Source: Candidatus Poribacteria bacterium
Lineage (GTDB): Bacteria; Poribacteria; WGA-4E; WGA-3G
Assembly: GCA_958295945.1 (NCBI GenBank)
Contig: OY282386.1
Span: 4,954,204 to 5,018,203, forward strand
Direction of reading: 5' to 3'
DNA length: 64,000 bases
Shown: positions 52,339 through 62,700 of the stretch, piece after piece
Layout of the letters: each line of letters begins with the position of its first letter
Numbering within the stretch: the first letter of the stretch is position 1
Notes under the pieces: generated by a model
The model's input: the letters and a program-made list of their open reading frames with translations, nothing else
Database searches by the model: none
What the model was told of the DNA's origin: nothing
Position numbers and translations under genes: made by a program

Positions 52339-53451
52339 TTAACTGGTTTCCCAAGGGGCGATTTCGTCAACTTCTGGTGGTACTGGAAATCGGCTTGTAA
52401 CATCAACAGGTTTCCTTAAATCTGATGATTCTAGCACTCTTTCACATACTTCTATCACATGACGTGCTTGCGCGCCGTTGCACCTCGGATTACGGTCATT
52501 TCTTATAGCATCAGCAAAATCCACTACACCTTTCCCCCAATCCAGACCCGTATGTGATTTTGGCGGAGAAGGTTCATCTTGCCATCCAGACTGTGGTGTG
52601 AACTTTTTGATACCACGTCCGTCATCATGCGCTTGCAGAGAGAATCCACCTTTTGTCCCGTGGATCTCATAAGGTGGTATTTGTGATGTTACTGTAAAAC
52701 TGTGATAGATGAAACCTTGCGTTCCATCAGTTTGTGGAACATCAAACTCAAGCACAGCAAATCCGTGATCTTTCTCTTTCACCTCAAACTCAGTGCCTTG
52801 ACGTGGTCCTGTTGTTAAGACACGTTTCGGCACAGCAACCCTTGCAAATCCATGAACTGTTTTCACCGGACCAATCATTGTTGTCATTGCGGTTAATGGA
52901 TATGGAGCAACATCTCTGAATGGACCAGCATGCATCAAGAAAGCATCTGCACTTGGATGCCAATGTTCTAAAGGTCCACCGAAGTTACCCAGCGCAGAAA
53001 TAACATCTCCGATTTCTCCATCACGAATACGTTTCCAAACGTTCTGTTGCACATATCCGAGAATCGCAGAGGGCGCACATGCCAGTTTTAAACCCATATT
53101 CTCTGCTGTCTCCACAAGTTCATTTGCTTCATCTGTCGTAATTGAAATCGGTTTCTCTGAATAGACATGTTTTCCTGCTTTCAGAGCAGCCAAAGACACA
53201 GGATAATGTGATATATGGAGGGTTAGATTGACAATCGCTTCTACATTTGGATCATTGAATACTGCTTCAAGAGATGGATATACTTTACCACCCCCTCTTT
53301 CTGCAAGTGCTGAAGCGCGTCCTTCGTCCTGATCATAATAACCAACCAATTCAATATGATCGGGGTATGCTTGACAACGTGGTTGATATCCACCTGCTGA
53401 AATCATACCGCAACCGACAATCACTGTTCGCAATGGTGTAATGTTTGACAT
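52339..53451 (-). CDS. Gfo/Idh/MocA family oxidoreductase
   Basis: A 370-residue NAD(P)-dependent oxidoreductase. The Rossmann motif is TVIVGCGMISAGGYQP (residues about 9-24). EKPISITTDEA (about 99-109) bears the catalytic Lys, and the C-terminal beta-sheet domain has GFIYHSFTVTSQIPPYEIHG. It is convergent with the isomerase (48-base gap) and likely acts on the same class of sugar. The IS at 53494 begins about 40 bases upstream of its ATG, so the insertion may have altered its promoter. Confidence 0.93.
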   Translation of the reverse strand: MSNITPLRTVIVGCGMISAGGYQPRCQAYPDHIELVGYYDQDEGRASALAERGGGKVYPSLEAVFNDPNVEAIVNLTLHISHYPVSLAALKAGKHVYSEKPISITTDEANELVETAENMGLKLACAPSAILGYVQQNVWKRIRDGEIGDVISALGNFGGPLEHWHPSADAFLMHAGPFRDVAPYPLTAMTTMIGPVKTVHGFARVAVPKRVLTTGPRQGTEFEVKEKDHGFAVLEFDVPQTDGTQGFIYHSFTVTSQIPPYEIHGTKGGFSLQAHDDGRGIKKFTPQSGWQDEPSPPKSHTGLDWGKGVVDFADAIRNDRNPRCNGAQARHVIEVCERVLESSDLRKPVDVTSRFPVPPEVDEIAPWETS

Positions 53452-53493
53452 ATCATTCTCCTAGTATATTCTCATCCAGATATTATAATTTAG

Positions 53494-54851
53494 CTGATAT
53501 TTCTCAAAAGTTGTTGAATATCAGTTATTATCAAGGTTCTTTTGGGTTTAGTTCATGAAAATGCGCCATGATTTCAAGTAACATGTGTCTTTGTCCAGTG
53601 AGTTCAAGTTGTATTTGATGGAATGTGCGACGTTCTGAGATGCTTACCTGCAACAACATGAGGTAACTCATTACTTTTATACCGAGCCCCGCACATGCGC
53701 CTTGCGCACTTTCTAAACACATATCGGATAAATGCAGGTTGGATTTCAGTTGTCTCCAATAGAGTTCAATGCCGTTGTGTTGAGACCATATTCTGAGTGC
53801 TTCACAAGTGCGTAAGGGTTTACCAAAGACTAAGAGTGTGCGTCCCTTTCCCATATCTGAAAAGAAAAGCACAATACACTCACCAAATGTTGGACTTGTG
53901 GCTTGGACACGACAGACAGGTTTATCACATCCCCATTGCTCTGGCTGCAGTTGTCCGGATTTCTTATGAACCGAAAGTTTCACTTTTTTGTTGTTTATTG
54001 TCATCACATAGTTGTTTTTACCATGAACCAATATGGACACAAACCCTAAATCTGATAAGGTGTTGACTAGTTTCTTGCTACCATACCACGAATCGAAAGT
54101 GATCGGATATTTTCTGATATCAATGCTGTGGGCATCAAAGAAATCTAACACTTCTTTCATCATGGCAACAAAAAGAACCGGTTTCTTTGTCCTGCCACGC
54201 CCTTTTTTTGAAACAAGCCGTGTATTGAGTGGAATAACAATATCGCCAATCTTAATCGTGATGCCTAATATGTTCTGCCCCCAAGTGGTGTTATTCCGTT
54301 TTTTAGACCACCAGTTTGAGCAGTCCGATATTGTTTTTCCATATCGATCCACATTACTGTCATCTACACTGAGGGTAGGACACCGACGAGATTGTGTTGA
54401 AGCACTCTTAGATTCGGTATCTTTGATCAATTCTAGTGCCATAGCACATCCGAGCCGCACATTCAAACATTTCCAGTGATACTGGCTCAATGAGTGAAGA
54501 TCCCGATAAAGACCCGCTTTGGGAAGTGTCAACGCATCCGCAACTTGGTTCGGATTATAGAGACCAAATAGATGACAAACGGATAACAAAAGTCCAGTGT
54601 CAATGATTTGTGATCGAATACGGTGAAAACGAGAAAAAAGAAGATGTTGAAAAAACTTAGCAGATTTGATAATCTGATGACGCATGAGATGTCCTCCTAA
54701 AAATAATCAAATGATGTTATTTTTTATTATTAGGATGGCAACTCATGCGTCTAAAATCAAGTCAAATCTTCAAAATGGACGCATTTTCATTGCTCAAAAC
54801 CCTCAATATAGTGATATTTAGTGAATTCTCCGCTATTCTGATAAATGTCAG
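53494..54851 (-). mobile_element. Intact 1358-bp insertion sequence with 5-bp target duplication
   Basis: The ends CTGATATTTCTCAAAAG and the complement of the far end, CTGACATTTATCAGAAT, are imperfect inverted repeats. TTTAG flanks both sides (53489-53493 and 54852-54856). The element contains one intact transposase gene. A truncated relative lies at 45218. Confidence 0.85.
53531..54685 (-). CDS. DDE transposase of the 53.5-kb insertion sequence
   Basis: A 384-residue transposase with an uninterrupted frame and AGGAGG upstream of the ATG. The Asp residues are in CPTLSVDDSNVDRYG (about residues 103-117) and ITFDSWYGSKK (about 198-208), and a Glu lies in WSQHNGIELYWRQLK (about 305-319), typical of RNase H-fold IS4-like enzymes. 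Strong similarity to the broken copy at 45218 implies recent activity. Confidence 0.9.
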   Translation of the reverse strand: MRHQIIKSAKFFQHLLFSRFHRIRSQIIDTGLLLSVCHLFGLYNPNQVADALTLPKAGLYRDLHSLSQYHWKCLNVRLGCAMALELIKDTESKSASTQSRRCPTLSVDDSNVDRYGKTISDCSNWWSKKRNNTTWGQNILGITIKIGDIVIPLNTRLVSKKGRGRTKKPVLFVAMMKEVLDFFDAHSIDIRKYPITFDSWYGSKKLVNTLSDLGFVSILVHGKNNYVMTINNKKVKLSVHKKSGQLQPEQWGCDKPVCRVQATSPTFGECIVLFFSDMGKGRTLLVFGKPLRTCEALRIWSQHNGIELYWRQLKSNLHLSDMCLESAQGACAGLGIKVMSYLMLLQVSISERRTFHQIQLELTGQRHMLLEIMAHFHELNPKEP

Positions 54852-54899
54852 TTTAGCATATCAGATAATTCGTTTTATTCCAAACTGATTCTGTTTACT

Positions 54900-55441
54900 G
54901 AGTGTGTAATGTTTTTGGTAAAATATGATCACAGAACCTGTAGGAGCGATTTCCGAATTGCGACATATTGTTGACTAGAATCGGAGTACCTTCCTACATC
55001 TAACAGTGTCAAAAAAGTTAAAACCACGCAAAACAAACCACGAACTTTGAAATCATTTGCGACTCTTACATTGTTGGAGTGGTTTACAACCCCATATTAC
55101 GGGTCTTGACTCTAATCACCTGCATTACAAACGCTTACAACATCGGAGCAGCTTATCTTAACAATGGCACTTAGAAACATCAGACTCATAATCATGGAAA
55201 TCTACTAATCCTGAAAATCCTGGTTCAGACAAGAAAAAATGAATTGATGCCTATGTGTGTAGCAACAAAATATCAACCTATCGGTGAACACTCATGTTAA
55301 CACAATACGAAAAAAGAATAATAAATATATTGTAGGACGGGTTCTCCGTGTCCCACCAATATTGATGCATAGAAAGATGTCGTAGCACAGAGACCAAATC
55401 TACAATGATAAATGATATGAAGTGACAAGAACTTTACACAC
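54900..55441. repeat. Second copy of the GTGTGTAA-type inverted-repeat spacer
   Basis: GAGTGTGTAATGTTTTTGG (54900) and GTGACAAGAACTTTACACAC (55422) are inverted and resemble the ends of the 28193-29609 island. Inside are the 52-bp repeat (55181-55232) and a degenerate ATTGTAGGACGGG palindrome (about 55328-55408). No gene is visible in this roughly 540-base spacer. It appears to be a decayed element collecting other repeats. Confidence 0.6.
55181..55232. repeat. 52-bp dispersed repeat, copy 2
   Basis: Identical over all 52 bases to 14725-14776. It lies within the decayed spacer between the IS and the envelope operon. Confidence 0.85.
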
Positions 55442-55456
55442 TATTCGTCTTTTTCC

Positions 55457-55486
55457 TTGACATCTGAAACACATACAAGGTAAAAT
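55457..55486 (+). promoter_or_regulatory. Promoter-like site of the envelope operon
   Basis: TTGACA and TAAAAT are separated by 18 bases and lie 23 bases upstream of ATG 55509. Confidence 0.5.
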
Positions 55487-55508
55487 TGAATGTAAAGGAT
55501 GGACTACA

Positions 55509-55907
55509 ATGCGGTTAACTTATCAGATAATCCTCATAAAATTGTTATTCATATTTGCAACTTTTATTGGTTGTGGCTCCCATAACGCTGCCAGAGTTCA
55601 TGATTATAATCAGTTTGCTATAAAAACTGCACAGGCAGGCCTTTGGAATGAAGCAATATTCCGATGGAAACAGGTAATAACCATTGAACCTGATAACGCA
55701 GTAGCATATAACAACCTTGGAGTAGGATACGAGGCGATCGGGAAAATAGAAGAAGCAGAGGCTGCATATCAACGAGCCACTGAACTGGATCCCGATAGCA
55801 AATATTACCGTATTAATTACCGTAGATGCAGACTACATATACGTCGTAGTGGAACGGAAAGCAAAGAAACAGAACCTACATCCACCAATAATCCTGTAAA
55901 AGAATAG
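55509..55907 (+). CDS. TPR lipoprotein
   Basis: A 132-residue lipoprotein. The signal ends ATFIGC (Cys at about residue 22). Two to three TPR helices follow (LWNEAIFRWKQVITIEPDN, AVAYNNLGVGYEAIGKIEEA, AEAAYQRATELDPDS), a scaffold for protein-protein contacts on the periplasmic face. A charged tail ends the protein. AAGGA lies upstream of the ATG. Its gene is followed 11 bases later by a CsgG-like lipoprotein and then by an Omp85-type fusion, suggesting a common envelope function. Confidence 0.88.
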   Translation: MRLTYQIILIKLLFIFATFIGCGSHNAARVHDYNQFAIKTAQAGLWNEAIFRWKQVITIEPDNAVAYNNLGVGYEAIGKIEEAEAAYQRATELDPDSKYYRINYRRCRLHIRRSGTESKETEPTSTNNPVKE

Positions 55908-55918
55908 CCTTTGGTCCT

Positions 55919-56698
55919 ATGATGAACAAGAAAACACATAATCTCAAATTATATATTCATAAGTTCTGGACTGTAACGCAGCACTACGCCATTATTTGGG
56001 GTATTTTCATATTCACCTGTATGTTATGTTCCTGTGGAAACAAAGTTGCGCGCGTTCCAATACCGGTAAAAGTACAATCAGAAATTGACATCAACACATA
56101 TTCAAACTTTGCTGTACTTCCATTTGTCGCCCAAAATAGTTCATCAAAGATAGAAGATATACCAGTAGAAACAGGCAACGAAATTGCCCAAATCCTAAGA
56201 AGTCAATTGTCACGACAGAAGCAATTTAAGATCGTAGATAAGCAGGAAACAGAGCGATTAATGACAGGAGAGGAAATAGAAGAAGAAAAATGGTTGGAAG
56301 ATACTAAACGATTGAGTGAATTAGGAGAGTATTTTGAAGTGAAAGGTATTATCGTAGGAAGTTATCTATTTCACACAGATACCCGTCCAAGACGTTATTA
56401 TGGTGAGAGATATTCATACCAACAACAACGATATGTGATGGATTATCAGGATTATATGCAGAAGACATATCTGTTATCACTACGCGTCATGATACTTGAT
56501 GTTGACAATGGTAAAATCATCTGGGACGAATCTTATCTACAGAGAACAGCTGAAGCTCATTCTCTCGGTTCTTTAGTCTTTTCGCAGATGGCACCAAAGG
56601 AAGCTACGATGCGAGAGTTAAGCAAACGTGCGCTCGCTAAATTCACGCAAGATATATCACCCCACTATGAACAGGAAGATAGATTTTTGATTCGGTAA
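55919..56698 (+). CDS. CsgG/LpoB-like lipoprotein
   Basis: A 259-residue probable lipoprotein. A hydrophobic segment ends in CMLCSCGN, giving a lipobox Cys at about residue 38. The following domain, INTYSNFAVLPFVAQNS, with EIAQILRSQLSRQKQFKIVD and ELGEYFEVKGIIVGSYLF, matches the shared fold of CsgG, LpoB and DUF799-type periplasmic proteins. ATG 55919 or 55922 is used, 11 bases after the TPR gene. A role in envelope assembly or secretion with its neighbours is an inference. Confidence 0.8.
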   Translation: MMNKKTHNLKLYIHKFWTVTQHYAIIWGIFIFTCMLCSCGNKVARVPIPVKVQSEIDINTYSNFAVLPFVAQNSSSKIEDIPVETGNEIAQILRSQLSRQKQFKIVDKQETERLMTGEEIEEEKWLEDTKRLSELGEYFEVKGIIVGSYLFHTDTRPRRYYGERYSYQQQRYVMDYQDYMQKTYLLSLRVMILDVDNGKIIWDESYLQRTAEAHSLGSLVFSQMAPKEATMRELSKRALAKFTQDISPHYEQEDRFLIR

Positions 56699-56769
56699 TA
56701 CTTTAATACTGATATTGCGTTTAATCAACTAAATTTGCCCTATCATATTATACAATAATTAAACACACT

Positions 56770-59709
56770 ATGAGAATACTTTCATTGGGAAAACTCATGA
56801 ATAGAATACAAAAACACACATCAGGATACGACATTCATCATTACAGAATAGGGTTTCTATTTCTCTGCTTATGTTTCTGCACCCTCATATCATCAACCGT
56901 AATGGCGCAAGGTTTTGGAAAAAACAAGATTACAACAAAACGTTTTGATTGGCACATTCACCGAACGGAACACTTTGACATACATTACTATCCAAGTGAA
57001 GCGAAGCTTGTCCCAGTGATGGCAGCTATTGCAGAAGAAGCTTATGAAAAACACAGCGAAGACTTTGAACACGAATTAGAAAATAGAACTCCTCTAATTC
57101 TATACAAATCACATAAGGATTTTCAAGAGACTAATGTCATCCTACAAGAATTACATGAAGGTATCGGAGGATTCGCTGAACTCTTCAAACATCGCATTGT
57201 TATCCCATTCACAGGTTCACTTGAGGCGTTTCGTGAGGTGATTGTTCATGAACTCGTCCATATTTTTCAATTTGATATCCTCTATCAAAAACCTCATGCA
57301 AGTATTTATAGTGGAGAGTTTCTCTATGCTCCGCCTATCTGGTTTATAGAAGGTATGGCAGATTATTTTGCTGAGGATAACGATGCAATCGGTGAAATGG
57401 TGTTAAGAGACGCAAGTTTCAACGATAATGTATTACCATTGACAGAATTGCAGAACTTCAATCGTCTTAGCTCACCTTATATCGGGTATAAGATGGGGCA
57501 GTTAGCAGTGGGATACCTTGTTCAGACCTATGGGCGTGAAAAAATCGCTGAAATCTTGCGTGGACTCCGACAAAGCCGAACAAAGAATATAGATCAAGTC
57601 TTCAAAGATGTACTTGGTGTCAGTCTAAAGGAATTTGACTTAGGATACCGTCAGATGTTGCGGAAACGTTATTGGCCACTGATTGAAGACAAAGATTTAC
57701 CAAACATTGTTTCAAAAAAACTTACGGAAAACTCAAGATTCTCTCATAACATCAAACCAGTTTGGTCGCCAAGTGGTGATCTTATTGCATATATCACTGC
57801 GAATGATGGGTTTCTTGAAATCGTCCTGATGTCTGCAAAAACCGGTGAGAAACTGGATAGGATTACAAAACGCTTTTTCCGCAACAAATATGAAGAAATC
57901 AGGACTGATTCCAGTGGATATGATCAGAGTCTTGCTTGGTCACCTGATGGTGACCACATTGCTTTCATCGGTAAACACCGTGATGCGAATTATCTCATTG
58001 AAGTCAATATCCTGACACATAAACTAACACATTACATTCTGCTTGATTATGATAATGTGAATTCTCCAAATTATGATAGCAATGGTAAACGTATCGTTTT
58101 CTCAGCATTAAAGGAAGGACAAACAGACCTCTACATTTTAGAATTAGATTCTGAAACTATTAGCAGATTAACAATTGACCCATATAACGATACACATCCT
58201 TCATGGCATTCTACAGAGAATAAAATCATATATGCATCTGAACGCAACGGCAAGAATAGACTTGTTATAATTGACATTGATCAACAGACAGAAGAGATTA
58301 TTACCGACAACTCCACAAATGCCATCAGTCCTATTTGGATGTTTGACGGGGAGTCTGTGTTATTTTCTGCTGATCGTAAAGGGGTGTTTGATGCATACAA
58401 ACTCAATATCACGAATATGCAGATGACTCGCCTTACTAATCTGATTACGGGTTGTTTCAATCCAACCTTTTCTCCTGACCAAAAAAGGTTGCTGTTTAGT
58501 GCTTATGACAACGGGAAGTATGATATCTGTGTAATGGAATCTGAGAATATACTTGATGAAGAAGTCGAGATTCCACCCTATGAAACACAGACAGCTCCTA
58601 TCATATTGGAATCAGACATTCCTGAACCAAACTATAGGATTGCTAAACGCAAGTATAGCACAAGGTCTTCCTTCCGACTTGATGCAATTTTCCCAGAATT
58701 TAGTTATGGGGCTGATGGTTTGCTCCGTAGTCAAATTCAGTTGAGTGCAAGTGATATGCTGGGAAATCATCGGGTTGAAGTCAGCGTAATTAATCAGTCC
58801 AGCGGTTATCTTGTTCCAGATTTTATCGGACAGTATGGGTTCTTGACACATAGGGCAGATATTGGTGCGGTCGTGTACAACTATCATCAATACCACCTAC
58901 TCGGTTCCATACGCAATCAACGGGGTATTCTACAACGGATTACCGGTGCCGGTGGTTTTCTGAGTTATCCGTTTGACCGGTATCACAGATTAGACTTACA
59001 TTTTTCTTTATATTCAACACCATTTTCTTACAATTATCAAACACGTGATCCCTTTGATTATTATGACCGTGGCTTCCTATCTCTCGGTTCTATTGCGTTT
59101 GTAAGTGACAACACGATGTGGCGTGAGTATGCTCCATATAGTGGCACACGCTATCGTTTTCAAATTGAACGCTCGTTTCCTACACTTGGAAGTCAGTTAT
59201 CTCTTACCAATGCTATATTTGACTTCAGGAACTATTTCGGAATAGGTAGACGTACAACAATTGCTACAAGGTTATTACTTGGTGGCAGCTTCGGTCCTGA
59301 CAAATCACTCTTCTATTTGGGTGGCATTGATACCCTACGCGGTTATAATTACGAAGACATGTCTGGTTCTCGTCTTGGTCTATTCAACGTAGAGTTTCGC
59401 ATTCCATTCATTGATGTGTTATATTTCGGTTGGCCAGTGCGATGGTCAATCGGAGGTATAGGTGGAATCCTCTTTGCTGATATTGGTGGCACTTGGATAG
59501 ACTACGAATATGGACATGATAATCCTTATCAGCTGTTTCATCGTGATGGACTACGAATTCAACTTGAAGACCTAAAGGGTTCTGTCGGCATTGGATTAAG
59601 ACTTCGACTCGGTATATTCTCGTTAGATTTTGCTGCTGCACGACACACAGATTTGCGTAGCATAACACCAGGATTCAAATATCATTTCGGTTTAGGTCAA
59701 GCATTTTAG
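56770..59709 (+). CDS. Metallopeptidase-PD40-Omp85 fusion outer membrane protein
   Basis: A 979-residue protein with a signal peptide ending VMA-QG (about residue 46). Part 1 (about 55-310) contains a gluzincin-type zinc motif: EVIVHELVHIFQF (HExxH at about 160-164) with the Glu of WFIEGMADYF. Part 2 (about 320-600) is a TolB-like propeller: PVWSPSGDLIAYI, LAWSPDGDHIAFI, FSPDQKRLLFSAY. Part 3 (about 660-979) resembles a BamA/Omp85 beta barrel: GADGLLRSQIQLSA, GGSFGPDKSLFYLGGIDTLRGY, terminal Phe. A barrel carrying its own periplasmic protease would be unusual. It is preceded by two lipoprotein genes. Confidence 0.88.
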   Translation: MRILSLGKLMNRIQKHTSGYDIHHYRIGFLFLCLCFCTLISSTVMAQGFGKNKITTKRFDWHIHRTEHFDIHYYPSEAKLVPVMAAIAEEAYEKHSEDFEHELENRTPLILYKSHKDFQETNVILQELHEGIGGFAELFKHRIVIPFTGSLEAFREVIVHELVHIFQFDILYQKPHASIYSGEFLYAPPIWFIEGMADYFAEDNDAIGEMVLRDASFNDNVLPLTELQNFNRLSSPYIGYKMGQLAVGYLVQTYGREKIAEILRGLRQSRTKNIDQVFKDVLGVSLKEFDLGYRQMLRKRYWPLIEDKDLPNIVSKKLTENSRFSHNIKPVWSPSGDLIAYITANDGFLEIVLMSAKTGEKLDRITKRFFRNKYEEIRTDSSGYDQSLAWSPDGDHIAFIGKHRDANYLIEVNILTHKLTHYILLDYDNVNSPNYDSNGKRIVFSALKEGQTDLYILELDSETISRLTIDPYNDTHPSWHSTENKIIYASERNGKNRLVIIDIDQQTEEIITDNSTNAISPIWMFDGESVLFSADRKGVFDAYKLNITNMQMTRLTNLITGCFNPTFSPDQKRLLFSAYDNGKYDICVMESENILDEEVEIPPYETQTAPIILESDIPEPNYRIAKRKYSTRSSFRLDAIFPEFSYGADGLLRSQIQLSASDMLGNHRVEVSVINQSSGYLVPDFIGQYGFLTHRADIGAVVYNYHQYHLLGSIRNQRGILQRITGAGGFLSYPFDRYHRLDLHFSLYSTPFSYNYQTRDPFDYYDRGFLSLGSIAFVSDNTMWREYAPYSGTRYRFQIERSFPTLGSQLSLTNAIFDFRNYFGIGRRTTIATRLLLGGSFGPDKSLFYLGGIDTLRGYNYEDMSGSRLGLFNVEFRIPFIDVLYFGWPVRWSIGGIGGILFADIGGTWIDYEYGHDNPYQLFHRDGLRIQLEDLKGSVGIGLRLRLGIFSLDFAAARHTDLRSITPGFKYHFGLGQAF

Positions 59710-59788
59710 ACCGTAAGCCGACCATGTGTTCTAACATATTAAAAATTAAGAGAAGAAATAATTTATCATTTACAGCTTAGGAGAAACT

Positions 59789-62700
59789 ATGGAACAACGA
59801 CTAAAACGTTATGTAATCTCTATAGGAATTTTAGCGGTAATCGGTGGTGTAATTACTGCTTGGGTGAAAATATTCCCTGATTTGCTATGGTTTGATATGG
59901 TGCAATATCCAAGCATTTACATGAAAATACTCACCACAAAAATCTTCGTCGGTGTGATCGTTGGAATTGCCTACCTTATTATCCTTTTGGTAAATCTATA
60001 TATCATTTATCGGTTGACCCCAGCCCATCTCAGTCCCGCATTCCTTGGTGGAACAGAATTTACTGGCGGTGATAAAAGCACTCGTAAGATGATTTACGGT
60101 GGACTCACTGTTCTTGCTATTCTGTTCAGTATATTAATGGGATATTCTGCAACAGATCAATGGGAAATATTTTTAAGATATAGACACGCCGAGAATCTGA
60201 ATTTTCAATCCGCTACACCAATCATAACAGAAAACAATCACAATTCTACTGCAATTCCTGTTTCTGATTTAGAACTTCAGGCTAAAAGAATTCAGGTTGA
60301 TGACGCGTTAACTGTACATATTGGTGAGGACACTCAAACTGCAAAAGTCGTTGCTCTTCTTAATGCTACCAGAACACCTATAAATCTAAATAACTTAGAT
60401 TCACTTAATTCGAACGAGATTCCAATTACACGCGCCGATATAGAACAGAAGCAAATTCAAGTAGGAGATACGGTTAAAGTGGTTGTTGATGAACAGGTTC
60501 AGCACGCTAGGATCGTTGATATCCAAGATAACACAATGCGATTGGATACACAGGTACAAATTCAAAGGGATCAACAGGCTTACTTTACTACACCATCAGG
60601 TCTACGTTTAGATACTGAAGTCCAAATTGAAAACGGACAGAAAGCCTATTTCAAATCGCTTGCACGAGATCCAATATTTGATAAGAATGTTGCGTATTAT
60701 GTCTTCAAAATGCCGATGGAAAGATATATCATCGGTACATTGTTCGGTACTTTCCTATTGGTAACTGTATTTGCAGTTATAATCTACTTTTTCCATGGAT
60801 TAATCACTGGCGACACAAATCAATTTAAGTTTCAACCACCCGCAAGAGTGAAAACACACCTATTCATCTTAGTTGCATTGACACTCATCTTCCGGGCATT
60901 GAACTACCGTTTTGTAATGTTCGACCTTTTATATACATCAAATAATGTAGTGCGGGGTGGTGGTGGATATGCTGCAATCAACGCACGACTACCGATCTTG
61001 TGGATAATGTTGGTTATCACAGGTATTTGTGCTGCAATATTTGTTGTAAATATCTTCATGAAGCGTAATAGATATGCATTCACTGCACTCATAATATTCA
61101 TTGCCGCTGGATTCCTTGGTCAATTGTATCCTAAACTTATTCAGGTATGGCGTGTTGAACCCAATAAGCAGGTATTAGAAGAAAAATATATCAACTATAA
61201 CATTAAAGCAACACTGAATGCTTACGGTTTAGAGAATAATACTGTTACTGAGCAAGAATATCCCATTACAGAAACACTTTCTTACGCTGACATAACGAGT
61301 CCTGAAAACGAACCTGTTCTTAACAGCATTCGTCTGTGGGATTGGCGTCCATTACGCAGAACCTTCAGACAACTGCAAGAATTACGTTCGCAATACGATT
61401 TTTTTGATGTTGATATTGACAGATATTCAATAAACGACAACATACAGCAAGTGATGCTCTCTGCTCGTGAAATCAACATTAATGAACTGCCCGATGCTGT
61501 TAGAAATGATTGGTATAAACAGACCTATACATATACACACGGGTATGGGGCTGTCGTCAGTCCTGTGAATGAAATTGACGATGGAAGTCCTAACATGTAT
61601 ATCAAGGGTTTACCGCCGATTGAATATGAAGATGAATGGCCGCACAGGTTCAACGCAGAACCAGGTCCTCGTATTTACTACGGAGAACGGACCGATAGAT
61701 ATGTCATAGTGCATCCACAACGGACAGACACTCTACTTGAGTTTGACTATCCGCAAGTAGGTCAACAATACGCAGATTACGCTTATCAAGGCACTGGTGG
61801 CATTGAACTCTCATCATTCTGGCGTAAATTTGTCTATATGTTAAAGTTCAATAACGAAATCAAATTTGTACTCCCTGGTGAAATTGACTCTTCAAGTAAA
61901 GTGCTTTATGAACGTAACATCAAAAAGCGTATACACAAGATCGCGCCATTCTTACGTTATGATGGTGATCCGTATGCAGTCATACATGAGGGTAGACTTG
62001 TCTGGATGATTGATGCTTATACAATCACGCATCGCTATCCGTATTCGGTCTCAATGCAAGAATTCATTCAACGTAGAAGACAAGCAGGCTCTGTTACGCA
62101 ACGTGATGGGAAACCTTGGGGAAACTATATACGAAATTCTGTTAAGGTTGTTGTTGATGCATACCACGGTTCGGTTGATTTTTACTTGATTGATCAGTTA
62201 CAAGATCCGATCGTTGAATGTTATCGCAAAATATTCCCTAACCTTTTCAAGTCGTTTGACGATATGCCTGCAGACTTACAATCCCATATACGTTATCCCA
62301 CAACGATGTTCCTCATCCAATCCCGCGTCTATCAAGATTACCACATGAAAGACCCAATTACATTCTATGCAGGCGAAGACCAATGGGAAATTGGCACGGA
62401 AATGTATGACAATACGGACGCACAAACCCAACCGGTAACTACGCAGCAGCCTACCAGTCCACTTACGCCTCAAGTTAGAGTTGAGAGAAAATTGCCAAGT
62501 AATGTCCAACCTGTTGAGCCATACTATGTCATTCTCAAACTCCCTGGTGAAGAGAAGTCGGAGTTTATGTTGATGCTCCCATACACACCACGAAACAAAC
62601 CGAATCTCATTGCATGGCTCGGTGCAAGATGTGATTTACCACAATATGGGCAACTGCTTGTCTATAGATTTCCTAAACAAGCATTGGTTCCCGGTCCGAT

